The notes beneath the pieces were generated by a model. The model was not told where the DNA came from. It did no database searches and worked only from the letters and a program-made list of their open reading frames with translations. Both the position numbers and the translations under genes were made by a program. From Pseudoalteromonas sp. A25 (lineage in GTDB: Bacteria; Pseudomonadota; Gammaproteobacteria; Enterobacterales; Alteromonadaceae), in the NCBI RefSeq assembly GCF_009176705.1, contig NZ_AP021846.1, positions 112,501 through 176,500 on the forward strand: a stretch of 64,000 bases of DNA. Reading direction: 5' to 3'. Shown in pieces: positions 19,324 through 27,982 of this stretch (the first letter of the stretch is position 1; each line of letters starts with the position of its first letter).

Positions 19324-19842
19324 ATGAAGTATTTTAGTTATTTAATGATCATGGTCATGCTGGTGGGAGTCGGCTCACTCTTCATTCTCAAAAAACCTGA
19401 TGGTACACCGTGGCTAAGCTTTGGCGATGTAACTTGGCAAGCACAGCAAAAGGCCAGTACACTGCTTAATGAGGCTAAAAGCAACTTTAACCAAGTAGTC
19501 AATGAGTCTAACGTTGATAGTTCAAATTCATCGTCAAATTCAGGCGCTATCTATAAGTGGCAAGATGCGAATGGCAACTGGGTATATTCTGATACGCCTA
19601 ACACCCAAGGTAACAGTCAAACACACACTTTAGATGCCAGTAGAATTACGGTGATGGCTGCAGAAGACACGAGTATTTTAAAGGAGCTAGCGGCACAAAA
19701 AGCCCAAATTGATACCCAACTAAGTAACCCGTCAGCGTTAAATCCTAATGATGTGAAAAAACTCATGCAAGACGCAAAAAACATTCAAAAACTGATGGAT
19801 GAACGTACCCAACGACTCGACCAAGCCATTGAAGGTAATTAG
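19324..19842 (+). CDS. Membrane-anchored DUF4124 domain protein
   Basis: The 172-residue protein has one N-terminal membrane segment (about residues 3-23), a low-complexity Ser/Asn linker, a DUF4124 motif and a charged helical tail. The DUF4124 motif is IYKWQDANGNWVYSDTP, the GxYKWxDxxGxxxYSDxP pattern. The tail is probably coiled coil (KLMQDAKNIQKLMDERTQ). The family is common in envelope proteins of gammaproteobacteria, and its function is unknown. I chose the ATG at 19324 because AGGAAG lies about six bases upstream; an in-frame start 24 bases earlier has none. It is monocistronic. Confidence 0.8.
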   Translation: MKYFSYLMIMVMLVGVGSLFILKKPDGTPWLSFGDVTWQAQQKASTLLNEAKSNFNQVVNESNVDSSNSSSNSGAIYKWQDANGNWVYSDTPNTQGNSQTHTLDASRITVMAAEDTSILKELAAQKAQIDTQLSNPSALNPNDVKKLMQDAKNIQKLMDERTQRLDQAIEGN

Positions 19843-19860
19843 CCTCAGCTGAGGTTAATT
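19837..19860. repeat. Near-perfect palindrome after the DUF4124 gene
   Basis: A core CCTCAGCTGAGG is flanked by AATTA and TAATT, giving a 24-base palindrome with a single mismatched pair, at the stop codon of the DUF4124 gene. There is no T run. It is possibly a transcript-end stem. Confidence 0.5.
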
Positions 19861-19970
19861 ATAAGACAAGTACATTTTCCTACCTACAGTTTTGCTGGCA
19901 TGTGTCATTACCAGTTTTGTCTGATGACGACATTTTACCGTTCAAAACGCTTCGTCAAACTTGTGGCTAA

Positions 19971-21077
19971 TTAGCCTAACGGTCGAGTCACCTTGTTGAC
20001 GACATGCTGCGCAATTGCAAGACTGGCGGTCAGGCCTGGAGACTCGATACCAAACAAGTTAATCAGCCCTTGAATACCATGTACGGTGTGATCTTGGATA
20101 ACAAAGTCTTGTGCGCCATTTCTAAATAGCTTCGGGCGTATACCACTGTAGCTAACATGTAGTCGGCTACTATCTAAATTAGGCCAATATTTGATTATTT
20201 CTTTTACAAAATGTGCCTTTGCCTGCGCGTTTGGTGTGTAATCGAGCGTATCAATAAATGTAGTGTCGGGGCCAAACCTTAATTGTCCAGCCATATCAAT
20301 CGTCGCATGAATACCCAATCCCTGCTGCTCTGGCATGGGGTAAATAAGGTGTTGAAACGGATGTGAGCCTTGGTAGCTAAAGTATTGCCCTTTACAGTAG
20401 TAAAGCTCGGGGATAAAACGTGCGTCTAAAGCATCTATTTGTTTCGCACAAGATTGTGCAAACAGCCCTGCGGCATTAATGAGGGTGGTGCATTTTAGGT
20501 TAAATAATTCACCATCACAGTTAAGTGTTACGATAAAGTGTTGGCCATCAAACTGTGCACGCACAAAACGGGTGTTATTGACATACTGTCCAGCGTGCGC
20601 TGAGAGTTTGTTTAAATAAGACAGCATAAGCTGGTGGCTGTCTACAATGCCTGTTGATGGAGACCAAACTCCCAGCGAGGCTTTGACTTGCGGTGCTTTT
20701 TTTGCAAGTTCAGCCTGACTTAAAAACGCTAGATCTTGTACGTTGTTGTCTTCGGCTTGTTGTACGAGGGCATGTAACTTTGCTATTTCTCTTTCACCGT
20801 GTGCCACTAACACTTTGCCGACTTTTTTGTATGGAACATGATAGCTTTGGCAATGCTGATACAGTAATGCTTTACCTTCAATACAAAGCTGAGCTTTTAA
20901 GCTATTACTCGGGTAATAAATTCCGGCATGAACAACTTCGCTGTTTCGGCTACTTGTGTGCTCACCAAAGTGGGTATTTTGCTCAATCACTACTACGTCA
21001 TGATGCTCACTAAGTTCAGCTGCAATGGCTAAACCAACTGCACCTGCGCCAATGACTAAGGTTTGTATGTGTTCCAT
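19971..21077 (-). CDS. FAD-dependent oxidoreductase, L-2-hydroxyglutarate oxidase-like
   Basis: The 368-residue DAO-superfamily flavoprotein has an N-terminal dinucleotide-binding fold VIGAGAVGLAIAAELS (residues 8-23) and the SSRNSEVVHAGIYY block (about 43-56), typical of the L-2-hydroxyglutarate dehydrogenase/LhgO group. A C-terminal FAD-contact segment, GLINLFGIESPGLTASL, follows. It would oxidise a 2-hydroxy acid and feed electrons to quinone or oxygen. The length is slightly below that of LhgO (about 400). No csiD-gab genes are adjacent, so the exact substrate is open. The gene is monocistronic and divergent from a binding-protein gene. Confidence 0.82.
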   Translation of the reverse strand: MEHIQTLVIGAGAVGLAIAAELSEHHDVVVIEQNTHFGEHTSSRNSEVVHAGIYYPSNSLKAQLCIEGKALLYQHCQSYHVPYKKVGKVLVAHGEREIAKLHALVQQAEDNNVQDLAFLSQAELAKKAPQVKASLGVWSPSTGIVDSHQLMLSYLNKLSAHAGQYVNNTRFVRAQFDGQHFIVTLNCDGELFNLKCTTLINAAGLFAQSCAKQIDALDARFIPELYYCKGQYFSYQGSHPFQHLIYPMPEQQGLGIHATIDMAGQLRFGPDTTFIDTLDYTPNAQAKAHFVKEIIKYWPNLDSSRLHVSYSGIRPKLFRNGAQDFVIQDHTVHGIQGLINLFGIESPGLTASLAIAQHVVNKVTRPLG

Positions 21078-21230
21078 AATGTTTAGTGCTGCGTATTAAT
21101 AGGCAACATGTTAGCAAAGACAGCAATAAGGTACTACGGAGCATCGCTTTTCACCGTGCACTAAAAAGCCTGACGGTTTGCCTGAGTGTCAACTAAACTT
21201 GTGATTATGATAAATATGACAAAAATATGT

Positions 21231-21974
21231 ATGTCCAAACAACTCAAAGTTGTGCTCATCGCTTTGACTTTTTTTGTATCAATATCACATGCGCAAGTCA
21301 GTAAGGTTATAGGTGGGCATAATCCATGGCCACCTTACATAGAAAGCGATGGGTCGGGCTTAGTACGAGATATTTTGCTGGCTGCTTTTGGCTCCCAAGG
21401 AATGGAGTTAGAAATTCAGATCGCGCCGTTTAGTCGTATGATTGTGCTGCTTGAAAAACGAGAAGTCGATTTTATCGCGGCACTTTGGTGGACTGAAAAG
21501 CGCCATAAAACCATTTTGTTTAGCCAGCCTTATTTTCATAACGAACTGGCTGTGGTGAGTAAGAAAAACAAACTCATCAACTTTCGCGGCGCTAAAAGTC
21601 TGCAATATAAGAGTGTGGCTGCAATCAGAGGATATGCATACCACGACTTACTGCAAAGCATTGAACAGCTTAAAGTGATAGATGTACATAGCCTACATGC
21701 TTGCCTTGAGTTAGTTCACAAAGAGAGAGCAGACTTTGCTATTGCTGATCAGTTGGCTTTTAAACATGAATTGAGATTGGACCCGTCGCTTAATGATTTG
21801 GTCGCCCATTCGCCTGTGTTATTAAGTTGGCCTTTACATATTGGCGTGAATCGCGCTCACCCCAATGCAAAGGAGATTATTCGTCGCTTTAACCAAGGAT
21901 TAATGCAGATTAAACGTGAAGGACGTTATCAACAGATCATTGCTAAGTATTTTGGCGAGCACGCGCAACGATAG
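21231..21974 (+). CDS. Periplasmic solute-binding protein, SBP_bac_3 family (orphan)
   Basis: Translated from 21231, the protein of 247 residues begins with a textbook signal peptide (MSKQLKVVLIALTFFVSIS, cleavage at SHA). Longer in-frame starts at 21186 (GTG), 21207 and 21216 would only lengthen the n-region, and none has a convincing ribosome site. The mature part shows the family 3 pattern: NPWPPYI near the start, then LVRDILLAAF, then SRMIVLLEKREVDF and FSQPYF. Its 3' end overlaps the convergent thioesterase gene by 32 bases. No ABC permease is near, so the ligand is unknown. Confidence 0.8.
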   Translation: MSKQLKVVLIALTFFVSISHAQVSKVIGGHNPWPPYIESDGSGLVRDILLAAFGSQGMELEIQIAPFSRMIVLLEKREVDFIAALWWTEKRHKTILFSQPYFHNELAVVSKKNKLINFRGAKSLQYKSVAAIRGYAYHDLLQSIEQLKVIDVHSLHACLELVHKERADFAIADQLAFKHELRLDPSLNDLVAHSPVLLSWPLHIGVNRAHPNAKEIIRRFNQGLMQIKREGRYQQIIAKYFGEHAQR

Positions 21975-22395
21975 CTGCCGTCATGCGAGACACACAGCAC
22001 AACTCCCCTTTGGCATTGGTGATTTTTACTTCCCAAACTGAGGTGCGCTTTCCTAAGTGCAGTGGTTTAGCCGTGGCGGTTAACATGCCATTTCGAGAGG
22101 CTTTTAAGTGGTTAGCATTGATCTCTTGGCCGACACAATAATATTGCTCAAAATCTACAGCAAAGTTGGCCGCATAGCTTGCAACGGTTTCTGCCAGTGC
22201 CACATTGGCGCCTCCGTGTACCATGCCAATCGGGTTGTGGTGAGCTGTGGTTGCGGGCATTGTTGCCACTAAATAGTCATCGCCAATCTCTGAAATTTGT
22301 ATACCGAGTGTTTTCATCAAGGAGCCTTTGCCATGCATGCCTTCGTCCAGTTGTTGACACAGCTCTAACGTGATGGGTTTGTACCAAATAGCCAT
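21943..22395 (-). CDS. Hotdog-fold acyl-CoA thioesterase, PaaI/YdiI-like
   Basis: The 150-residue enzyme has the single hotdog domain of the PaaI/MenI group, which hydrolyses acyl-CoA or aromatic acyl-CoA thioesters. HNPIGMVHGGANVALAETVAS (about 53-73) contains the helix-start HGG and the catalytic Glu69. The C-terminal strands include GKRTSVWEVKITNAKGELC. It works as a tetramer in the cytoplasm. Its stop codon lies 32 bases inside the convergent binding-protein gene. No menaquinone or phenylacetate genes are adjacent to fix its substrate. Confidence 0.85.
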   Translation of the reverse strand: MAIWYKPITLELCQQLDEGMHGKGSLMKTLGIQISEIGDDYLVATMPATTAHHNPIGMVHGGANVALAETVASYAANFAVDFEQYYCVGQEINANHLKASRNGMLTATAKPLHLGKRTSVWEVKITNAKGELCCVSRMTAAIVARARQNT

Positions 22396-22471
22396 AGTTT
22401 TTAAAGTGCTCTACAGAGGGTAAAAGTGAGTTGTAGTGTAAGAGAAATAGTCAGTTAAGTCACTTTAAGGA

Positions 22472-22495
22472 AGGAGGTGATAGCGACCACCTCCT
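22472..22495 (-). terminator. Hairpin downstream of acnA
   Basis: A perfect AGGAGGTG / CACCTCCT inverted repeat with an eight-base loop lies 16 bases after the acnA stop. The flanking U tract is weak (TCCTT), so it may act as a 3' stabiliser rather than an efficient terminator. Confidence 0.55.
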
Positions 22496-22510
22496 ATCAG
22501 TGTAACTCAC

Positions 22511-25249
22511 TTAGTTCTCGCTGAGCATATTCCTTAGAACGTATTGCAATATGCCGCCATGGCGATAGTAATCCCACTCTTTAGGCGTATCAATACGCAC
22601 ATCAACAAGAAACTCTTTGCTGTTATTTTGCTCGTGAGTTGCGATTATTTTGACTTCATCACAATTGTCACATAGCCCCATCACTTCAAAGTCTTCTTCT
22701 CCTGTCAGCTCTAATGATTCATGGCTATCACCCGCTTTAAACTGCAATGGCAGTACGCCCATCCCAATCAAGTTAGAACGATGGATACGCTCATAGCTTT
22801 GCGCAATGACCGCTTTTACACCAAGCAGTAGCGAACCTTTGGCAGCCCAATCGCGTGATGACCCTGTGCCATATTCTTTACCGGCAAGAATAATCAATGG
22901 GGTATCACGTTTTTGATATTCCATTGCTGCGTCATAAATGCTCATGATTTCATCATCAGGCAGTAAGCGAGTGATCCCACCTTCAGTGCCGGGGGCTAAC
23001 TGGTTGCGTAAACGAATATTGGCAAAAGTGCCGCGCATCATTACCTCGTGGTTACCACGACGTGAACCATAAGAATTAAAGTTGCTTTCTTTGATCCCTT
23101 GTTGTTCTAGGTACAGGCCTGCAGGTGCATCTTTTTTAATGTTGCCAGCCGGAGAAATATGATCCGTGGTGACTGAGTCTGCTAGTTTTGCTAAACATTT
23201 CGCACCCGCAATATGCGGCAGTTTAGGGACCTCGGTGGTCATATTTTCAAAAAATGGCGCATGACGAATATAGGTTGAATCTGATTGCCAAGGATATAGT
23301 TCGCTGCTTTCGGTGCTAATGTTTTGCCAGTTCTCATCGCCTTGATAAACATTGCTGTAGTTTGACGCAAACATGGTTTGCGTTACGGTCTTGTTGACTA
23401 GTTGCTTTACCTCGCTGACGCTTGGCCAAATATCTTTTAGGTAAATGTCTTTGCCGGCTTCGTTTTGGCATAACGGCTCGTTGTACACATCAATATTTGT
23501 GCGCCCAGCTAAGGCATAAGCCACAACAAGTGGGGGAGAGGCAAGAAAGTTCATTTTCACATCTTGGTGAATACGTCCTTCAAAGTTTCTATTACCCGAT
23601 AGTACAGAACTCACGACGAGTTTGTGTTTATTGATAGCTTGTGAGATCTCTTCAGGTAACGGGCCTGAATTACCGATACACGTTGTACACCCGTAACCAA
23701 CTAAATCAAAACCGAGTGCTTCTAAATGTGTCATCAAGTTGGCTTGTTTTAGGTAGTCAGTCACCACTTTTGAGCCCGGAGCCAATGAGGTTTTGACCCA
23801 AGGTTTGGGTTTTACACCTAGTTCGTTGGCTTTTTTGGCAACCAATGCCGCGGCTAAAATAACACTGGGGTTCGATGTATTGGTACAGCTTGTGATTGCG
23901 GCGATCACACAGGCTCCATCTTTGAGCGAGAAAGTTTCGCCTTGATAAGTTACTTGTGCAAAACCCAATACTTCTGACTCAGTTGATGCATCTGCTGGTT
24001 GGCCACCTTCGTCAACAATTTGCGCCTCTGGTAATGAGGTACTTTGTTCACTGCGCTTATCTTGCATCGCTTTAAGCTGCTCATTGATGAGCGTGCCAGC
24101 GGCATCTAAATTTATCCTATCTTGCGGGCGACTTGGGCCGGCTATGCTTGGCACCACGGTGCTTAAATCTAAGGTGAACGTATCGCTATATTCAGGTTCA
24201 TCACCATCATAGCGCCACATACCTTGATGTTTTGCATAGGCTTCTATTAAAGCCAGTTGTTGTTCATCACGGTTGGTTAATCGCAAGTAGGTTAATGTCT
24301 CTTCATCGATCGGAAAAATACCACAGGTCGCACCGTATTCTGGCGCCATATTGGCAATGGTTGCTCTGTCGGCCAGCGGTAGTTGTGATAAGCCATTGCC
24401 ATAAAACTCAACAAATTTACCAACCACACCGTGCTCACGTAAGATTTGTGTAATGGTGAGTACTAAGTCAGTTGCTGTGGTGCCCTCAGGTAGCTCGCCT
24501 TCTAATTTAAAACCAACAACTTGCGGTATTAATAGACTTATGGGTTGGCCGAGCATAGCGGCTTCGGCCTCGATGCCGCCAACACCCCAGCCAAGCACGC
24601 CTAAGCCATTTATCATGGTGGTATGTGAATCAGTACCAACCAATGTGTCGGGGTAGGCGAAAGTTTCGCCATCAACTTCGCTTTGAAATACCACGCGTGC
24701 TAGATACTCGAGGTTCACTTGGTGCACGATGCCGGTGGCTGGTGGTACCACTGTGAGGTTATTAAAAGCTGATTGTCCCCAACGTAAAAATTCATAACGT
24801 TCTTTGTTACGTTGATATTCCAGCTTGGCATTTAAGTCAAATGCGCCTGAGTGACCATATTCGTCGACTTGAACAGAGTGGTCAATCACCAATTCGGCAG
24901 GAGAAAGCGGGTTAATTTTTTTAGGATCGCCGCCAAGGCGTGCCATGGCATCTCGCATCGCTGCCAAATCAACAATCGCTGGTACACCAGTAAAGTCTTG
25001 CATGACAACACGTGCGGGCGTAAATGCGATCTCTTTATTAGGGGTGGCGTCTGGCTGCCAATTGAGTAGGTGATCGATATCTTCTTTGGTCACCGCTCGG
25101 CCATCTTCATGACGTAGTAAGTTTTCTAGCAGTATCTTTAGGGAAAAAGGCAAGCGTCTGGCTTTTGCGCCGAGCTTGTCTAATGAATGCAAGTGAACCT
25201 GCTGTTGGTTGACGGTCAGTTGTGTGAGGGTACTGTAAGAATTTTGCAT
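22511..25249 (-). CDS. acnA: Aconitate hydratase A
   Basis: The enzyme of about 912 residues interconverts citrate and isocitrate in the TCA cycle through a 4Fe-4S cluster. The cluster ligands are in the SCTNTSNPSV block and in GCTTCIGNSGPL. The N-terminal half has the GTDSHTTMINGLGVLGWGVG motif, and the C-terminal swivel domain carries YGTGSSRDWAAKG. I chose the ATG at 25249 because GGAGGT lies four bases upstream, rather than an in-frame TTG 15 bases earlier. A Gln/Ser-rich insertion of about 25 residues (after AMQDKRSEQST) marks this branch. Its leader contains a CCGC / GCGG hairpin about 40 bases before the start. The gene is monocistronic. Confidence 0.96.
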   Translation of the reverse strand: MQNSYSTLTQLTVNQQQVHLHSLDKLGAKARRLPFSLKILLENLLRHEDGRAVTKEDIDHLLNWQPDATPNKEIAFTPARVVMQDFTGVPAIVDLAAMRDAMARLGGDPKKINPLSPAELVIDHSVQVDEYGHSGAFDLNAKLEYQRNKERYEFLRWGQSAFNNLTVVPPATGIVHQVNLEYLARVVFQSEVDGETFAYPDTLVGTDSHTTMINGLGVLGWGVGGIEAEAAMLGQPISLLIPQVVGFKLEGELPEGTTATDLVLTITQILREHGVVGKFVEFYGNGLSQLPLADRATIANMAPEYGATCGIFPIDEETLTYLRLTNRDEQQLALIEAYAKHQGMWRYDGDEPEYSDTFTLDLSTVVPSIAGPSRPQDRINLDAAGTLINEQLKAMQDKRSEQSTSLPEAQIVDEGGQPADASTESEVLGFAQVTYQGETFSLKDGACVIAAITSCTNTSNPSVILAAALVAKKANELGVKPKPWVKTSLAPGSKVVTDYLKQANLMTHLEALGFDLVGYGCTTCIGNSGPLPEEISQAINKHKLVVSSVLSGNRNFEGRIHQDVKMNFLASPPLVVAYALAGRTNIDVYNEPLCQNEAGKDIYLKDIWPSVSEVKQLVNKTVTQTMFASNYSNVYQGDENWQNISTESSELYPWQSDSTYIRHAPFFENMTTEVPKLPHIAGAKCLAKLADSVTTDHISPAGNIKKDAPAGLYLEQQGIKESNFNSYGSRRGNHEVMMRGTFANIRLRNQLAPGTEGGITRLLPDDEIMSIYDAAMEYQKRDTPLIILAGKEYGTGSSRDWAAKGSLLLGVKAVIAQSYERIHRSNLIGMGVLPLQFKAGDSHESLELTGEEDFEVMGLCDNCDEVKIIATHEQNNSKEFLVDVRIDTPKEWDYYRHGGILQYVLRNMLSEN

Positions 25250-25376
25250 GCTACCTCCGCTCAATGCGTTGTGAAGCGATGATTGGCATACGCCGCTTAC
25301 CCTGCGGCATATTTTTTAGCCATATTCTTAACTGTATTGCGATAGAATGAAAAAATTCAAGGGTTGTGTGTGTTTT

Positions 25377-25754
25377 TTAACCAAATGAGATTGGTTTACG
25401 ACCCGTATTGCTGTCTTTTTTATCTTTTCGGCTTCTATTGCGTTTTTTGCGCTGACTTGGTGCATCTTGCACTGCGTTAGTTGGGTTCTCATGCACTGGG
25501 CGCTCCGCCGGTTTAACTCCTTGGGCTAAAGTCAGCTGGTAATGCTCACCATCAAACTCTAAAGTGTCTCCAGCGTAGAGCTTCTTTCTTTTCACAGTGC
25601 AAAGCTCATGGTTGACGGCTACATAGCCCTCACTTATGAGCATTTTTGCTTGTCCACCTGTTTCAGCTAAATCAAGTACTTTCAAAAGGTTGCATAGCTC
25701 TATGGGCTCTTCTTCTAATTCTATTTCGATATATTCTAAGGGCTGCTCTAACAT
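25377..25754 (-). CDS. S4 domain RNA-binding protein, YbcJ-like with basic tail
   Basis: This is a 125-residue protein. An acidic N-terminal strand (EYIEIELEEEPIEL) leads into an S4 fold, with LLKVLDLAETGGQAKMLISEGYVAVN (about 23-48) and LYAGDTLEF following. The C-terminal 30 residues are Lys/Arg-rich (RKKRNRSRKDKK) and probably bind RNA without fixed structure. YbcJ/YaaA-type S4 proteins are small rRNA- or tRNA-binding factors. This one is longer through its tail. Its exact role is unknown. Confidence 0.82.
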   Translation of the reverse strand: MLEQPLEYIEIELEEEPIELCNLLKVLDLAETGGQAKMLISEGYVAVNHELCTVKRKKLYAGDTLEFDGEHYQLTLAQGVKPAERPVHENPTNAVQDAPSQRKKRNRSRKDKKDSNTGRKPISFG

Positions 25755-25924
25755 CTCTAACTCGTGATCTTGCCATTTACGTTAGTATAACTGTTTGCTG
25801 CGATGAGTGACGAAACTTTTTCTAATTTTAAAAGGTCTTTAACGTAACTGAAGTAATTGGCGTGTATCTTGCTGCCAGATTTGCATGAGTTGATTGTTGC
25901 AATTGATGATGAGGAGCAAACAAT

Positions 25925-26209
25925 ATGGGTATTCGTTCAGCATTAAAAAAGGAATTGATGAACTTAGATTCGTTGGACCTAATGACTGCAGACGACGTAA
26001 GGGGTTATTTGCAAACGCATATAGAACAAGTAGAAGGGAAAAGTGCTCAGCACTTTAATTTAATTGCTCGTTTTAATGCTCAGCACAATCAAATTCAATC
26101 AGGTTTACCTGCCCAGAAGTCAATGTTTACGCATCAACGCCATCGTCTATTTAAAGAGGTACTTTATTCTAAAACTGAGGTACAAAAATGGGTGTCTCAG
26201 CATGTATGA
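25925..26209 (+). CDS. Hypothetical protein, 94 aa
   Basis: This is a small soluble, helix-rich protein (MGIRSALKKELMNLDSLDLM at the start), with a C-terminal half rich in Gln and His (FNAQHNQIQ, THQRHRLFKEVL). The strong ribosome site GAGGAG about ten bases before the ATG supports expression. I recognise no domain, and it has no signal peptide or membrane segment. It sits alone between the S4 gene (divergent) and a binding-protein gene. Confidence 0.6.
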   Translation: MGIRSALKKELMNLDSLDLMTADDVRGYLQTHIEQVEGKSAQHFNLIARFNAQHNQIQSGLPAQKSMFTHQRHRLFKEVLYSKTEVQKWVSQHV

Positions 26210-26353
26210 TTTAGCGCTCAAGTCGTGGCACCGCGTGTTTGCTTAAATGATACATGGTGCTCAGCGCTGTAGGAGTACACAAAAGTAATCACTCAAAACG
26301 AGCCACTGTCTGCTAAGCTTAGAAAACCCCTCGACAAAACGTGCATAATTTTT

Positions 26354-27097
26354 ATGATTAAATATTTATGCCTTGCCTTTAGCTTGTTTTTATCATGCGC
26401 ATTAATAGCTCAATCTTTTGTCATTAATGTCAGTGAAGATGTTGCTTATCAGATGGGGAAAGACAAAGTTCGCAAGTCACTTGAGATCATTTATGCGCCG
26501 CTTGCTATTAAGCCTACCCTCGTTTTTATCCCCAGCCGTCGAGGTTTGAGCCTATTAAATCGCGGCGAAATAGATGCGGATGCCGGAAGAATCGATTCGG
26601 CTATGATAAGTTATGAAAATGTGCTTCAAGTTCCTTATCCGCTCTCAACCATTCGGCTTTTTATTTATTGTATTCGTCCTGATGACTGCATGCTTAGCGA
26701 AGGTGCGGAGCACTTAATTGTTAAAGGTACGGTGATCTCTGAACTTTACTGTAAAAAAAGACGGCTCAAGTGCAACATCGTAGCCAACGATGTATCTGCC
26801 TTTTCTGCCTTAGCTAAGGGCTTTGCGCCAACACTGATAGCCAACGATCGCTTTTCTGTCGGGACATTGTGTGCATCTAAGATAGAAGAAATATACGCTA
26901 AACCGCTCACAGGCGTACTCAAAGCCTACCATTATGTACATAAGAAGCATGCCGATCTGGTACCTAAGTTAACCGAGTCTATCACTGCTTTAATGTCTAG
27001 GAATATACTACAAAATAGCTTTCAGAGTTTAACTGACACCGCCAGTGCTTGTGGTGTGAAACTGACGATTATGGAAAATATGACCCTATCTGAGTAG
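26354..27097 (+). CDS. Secreted binding-protein-like protein, paralogue A of a convergent pair
   Basis: The 247-residue protein has a signal peptide (residues 1-19, cleavage at IAQ). The mature sequence has the two-lobe periplasmic-binding pattern: FVINVSEDVAYQ, then IYAPL, FIPSRRGLSLLNRGEIDADAGR, a central pair of cysteines, and LIANDRFSVGTLC. The SRRG-x8-GE-x-DA-AGR block corresponds to the ligand-lobe loop of SBP_bac_3 proteins. It has a close paralogue 13 bases downstream in convergent orientation. No transporter genes are near. The ligand is unknown; it may be a signalling input rather than a nutrient receptor (inference). Confidence 0.72.
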   Translation: MIKYLCLAFSLFLSCALIAQSFVINVSEDVAYQMGKDKVRKSLEIIYAPLAIKPTLVFIPSRRGLSLLNRGEIDADAGRIDSAMISYENVLQVPYPLSTIRLFIYCIRPDDCMLSEGAEHLIVKGTVISELYCKKRRLKCNIVANDVSAFSALAKGFAPTLIANDRFSVGTLCASKIEEIYAKPLTGVLKAYHYVHKKHADLVPKLTESITALMSRNILQNSFQSLTDTASACGVKLTIMENMTLSE

Positions 27098-27110
27098 GCT
27101 TTAGTTATGA

Positions 27111-27851
27111 TTACTCAATGTTATTGTTTTCTATCTCAGTCAATATAACGCCACACTCGTTCGCCGCATCAGATAAACTTTGAAATGTGTTTGGTAGAGC
27201 ACTACTTTGTACCAGCTGCTCGATAGATTTTGTTATTTTAGGAACCAATGCCGCGTGTTTATTATGAACATAATGATGGATAGGAAGTTCTTTGGTTAAA
27301 GGGCGGGTGTACAGTTTACGCAGGCCCGATTCGCATATGGTCGCCAGCGCAAACCTGTCGTTTGCAATAATCGCGGGGGCATGGTGTTTTTCTAGTGCTT
27401 TAAAAGCAGAAATATCGTTCATGACTTGAGTACAGTTTAGGTGTTGTTTTTTACAAAATTGCTGCGCTATTAACCCCCCTTGAATTGTCACAGCACTGCT
27501 ATTGGCTGTTGCCGAGCAGTTTTGTGCTTGTATGCAATAAATAGACAATCGCGTTTGAGATAGCGGGTAGGATATTTTTATTAAGTTCTGATAATTATGG
27601 ACAGCACCTTCTATACGGCCAGCTTCCGCATCCAGCTGGCCATTATCTACGAGTTGTAAACCGCGTCGGCTTGGCAAAAAAATTACTTCAGGAGTAATAG
27701 ACAGTGGTGCATAAATGGCATTCATAGCATCAATGACTTTTTCTTGCCCAAGCTCATATGCCAACCCTTCACTTGCGTTAATGGTATAAGGTCTGGCGTA
27801 AACATGGCTGTATACAAACAGGCTAATTAGAAGAGTTATGTACTTTGACAT
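27111..27851 (-). CDS. Secreted binding-protein-like protein, paralogue B of a convergent pair
   Basis: The 246-residue homologue of the gene at 26354 is about half identical over the first 60 mature residues by eye. It shares IYAPLS, LPSRRGLQLV, AEAGRIEGAV, IANDRFA and a conserved C-terminal NTFQSLSDAANECGV. All the conserved cysteines of the sibling are kept, which suggests a common disulfide pattern. I chose the ATG at 27851, which gives a clean signal peptide (MSKYITLLISLFVYSHVYA). An in-frame TTG 39 bases upstream would spoil it. It is divergent from the SDR gene. Function and ligand are unknown. Confidence 0.72.
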   Translation of the reverse strand: MSKYITLLISLFVYSHVYARPYTINASEGLAYELGQEKVIDAMNAIYAPLSITPEVIFLPSRRGLQLVDNGQLDAEAGRIEGAVHNYQNLIKISYPLSQTRLSIYCIQAQNCSATANSSAVTIQGGLIAQQFCKKQHLNCTQVMNDISAFKALEKHHAPAIIANDRFALATICESGLRKLYTRPLTKELPIHHYVHNKHAALVPKITKSIEQLVQSSALPNTFQSLSDAANECGVILTEIENNNIE

Positions 27852-27982
27852 GGTGAGCTGATACAAGTTAGTTTTATAAAAGCATAGCAAAAATACTAAG
27901 GGTTACCTGCATTTGTACAGATGTGCTTTTTGACAGGCAGCACGTATATTTTGGCACATCAAAAGATAAAGGAGCGAACTAT

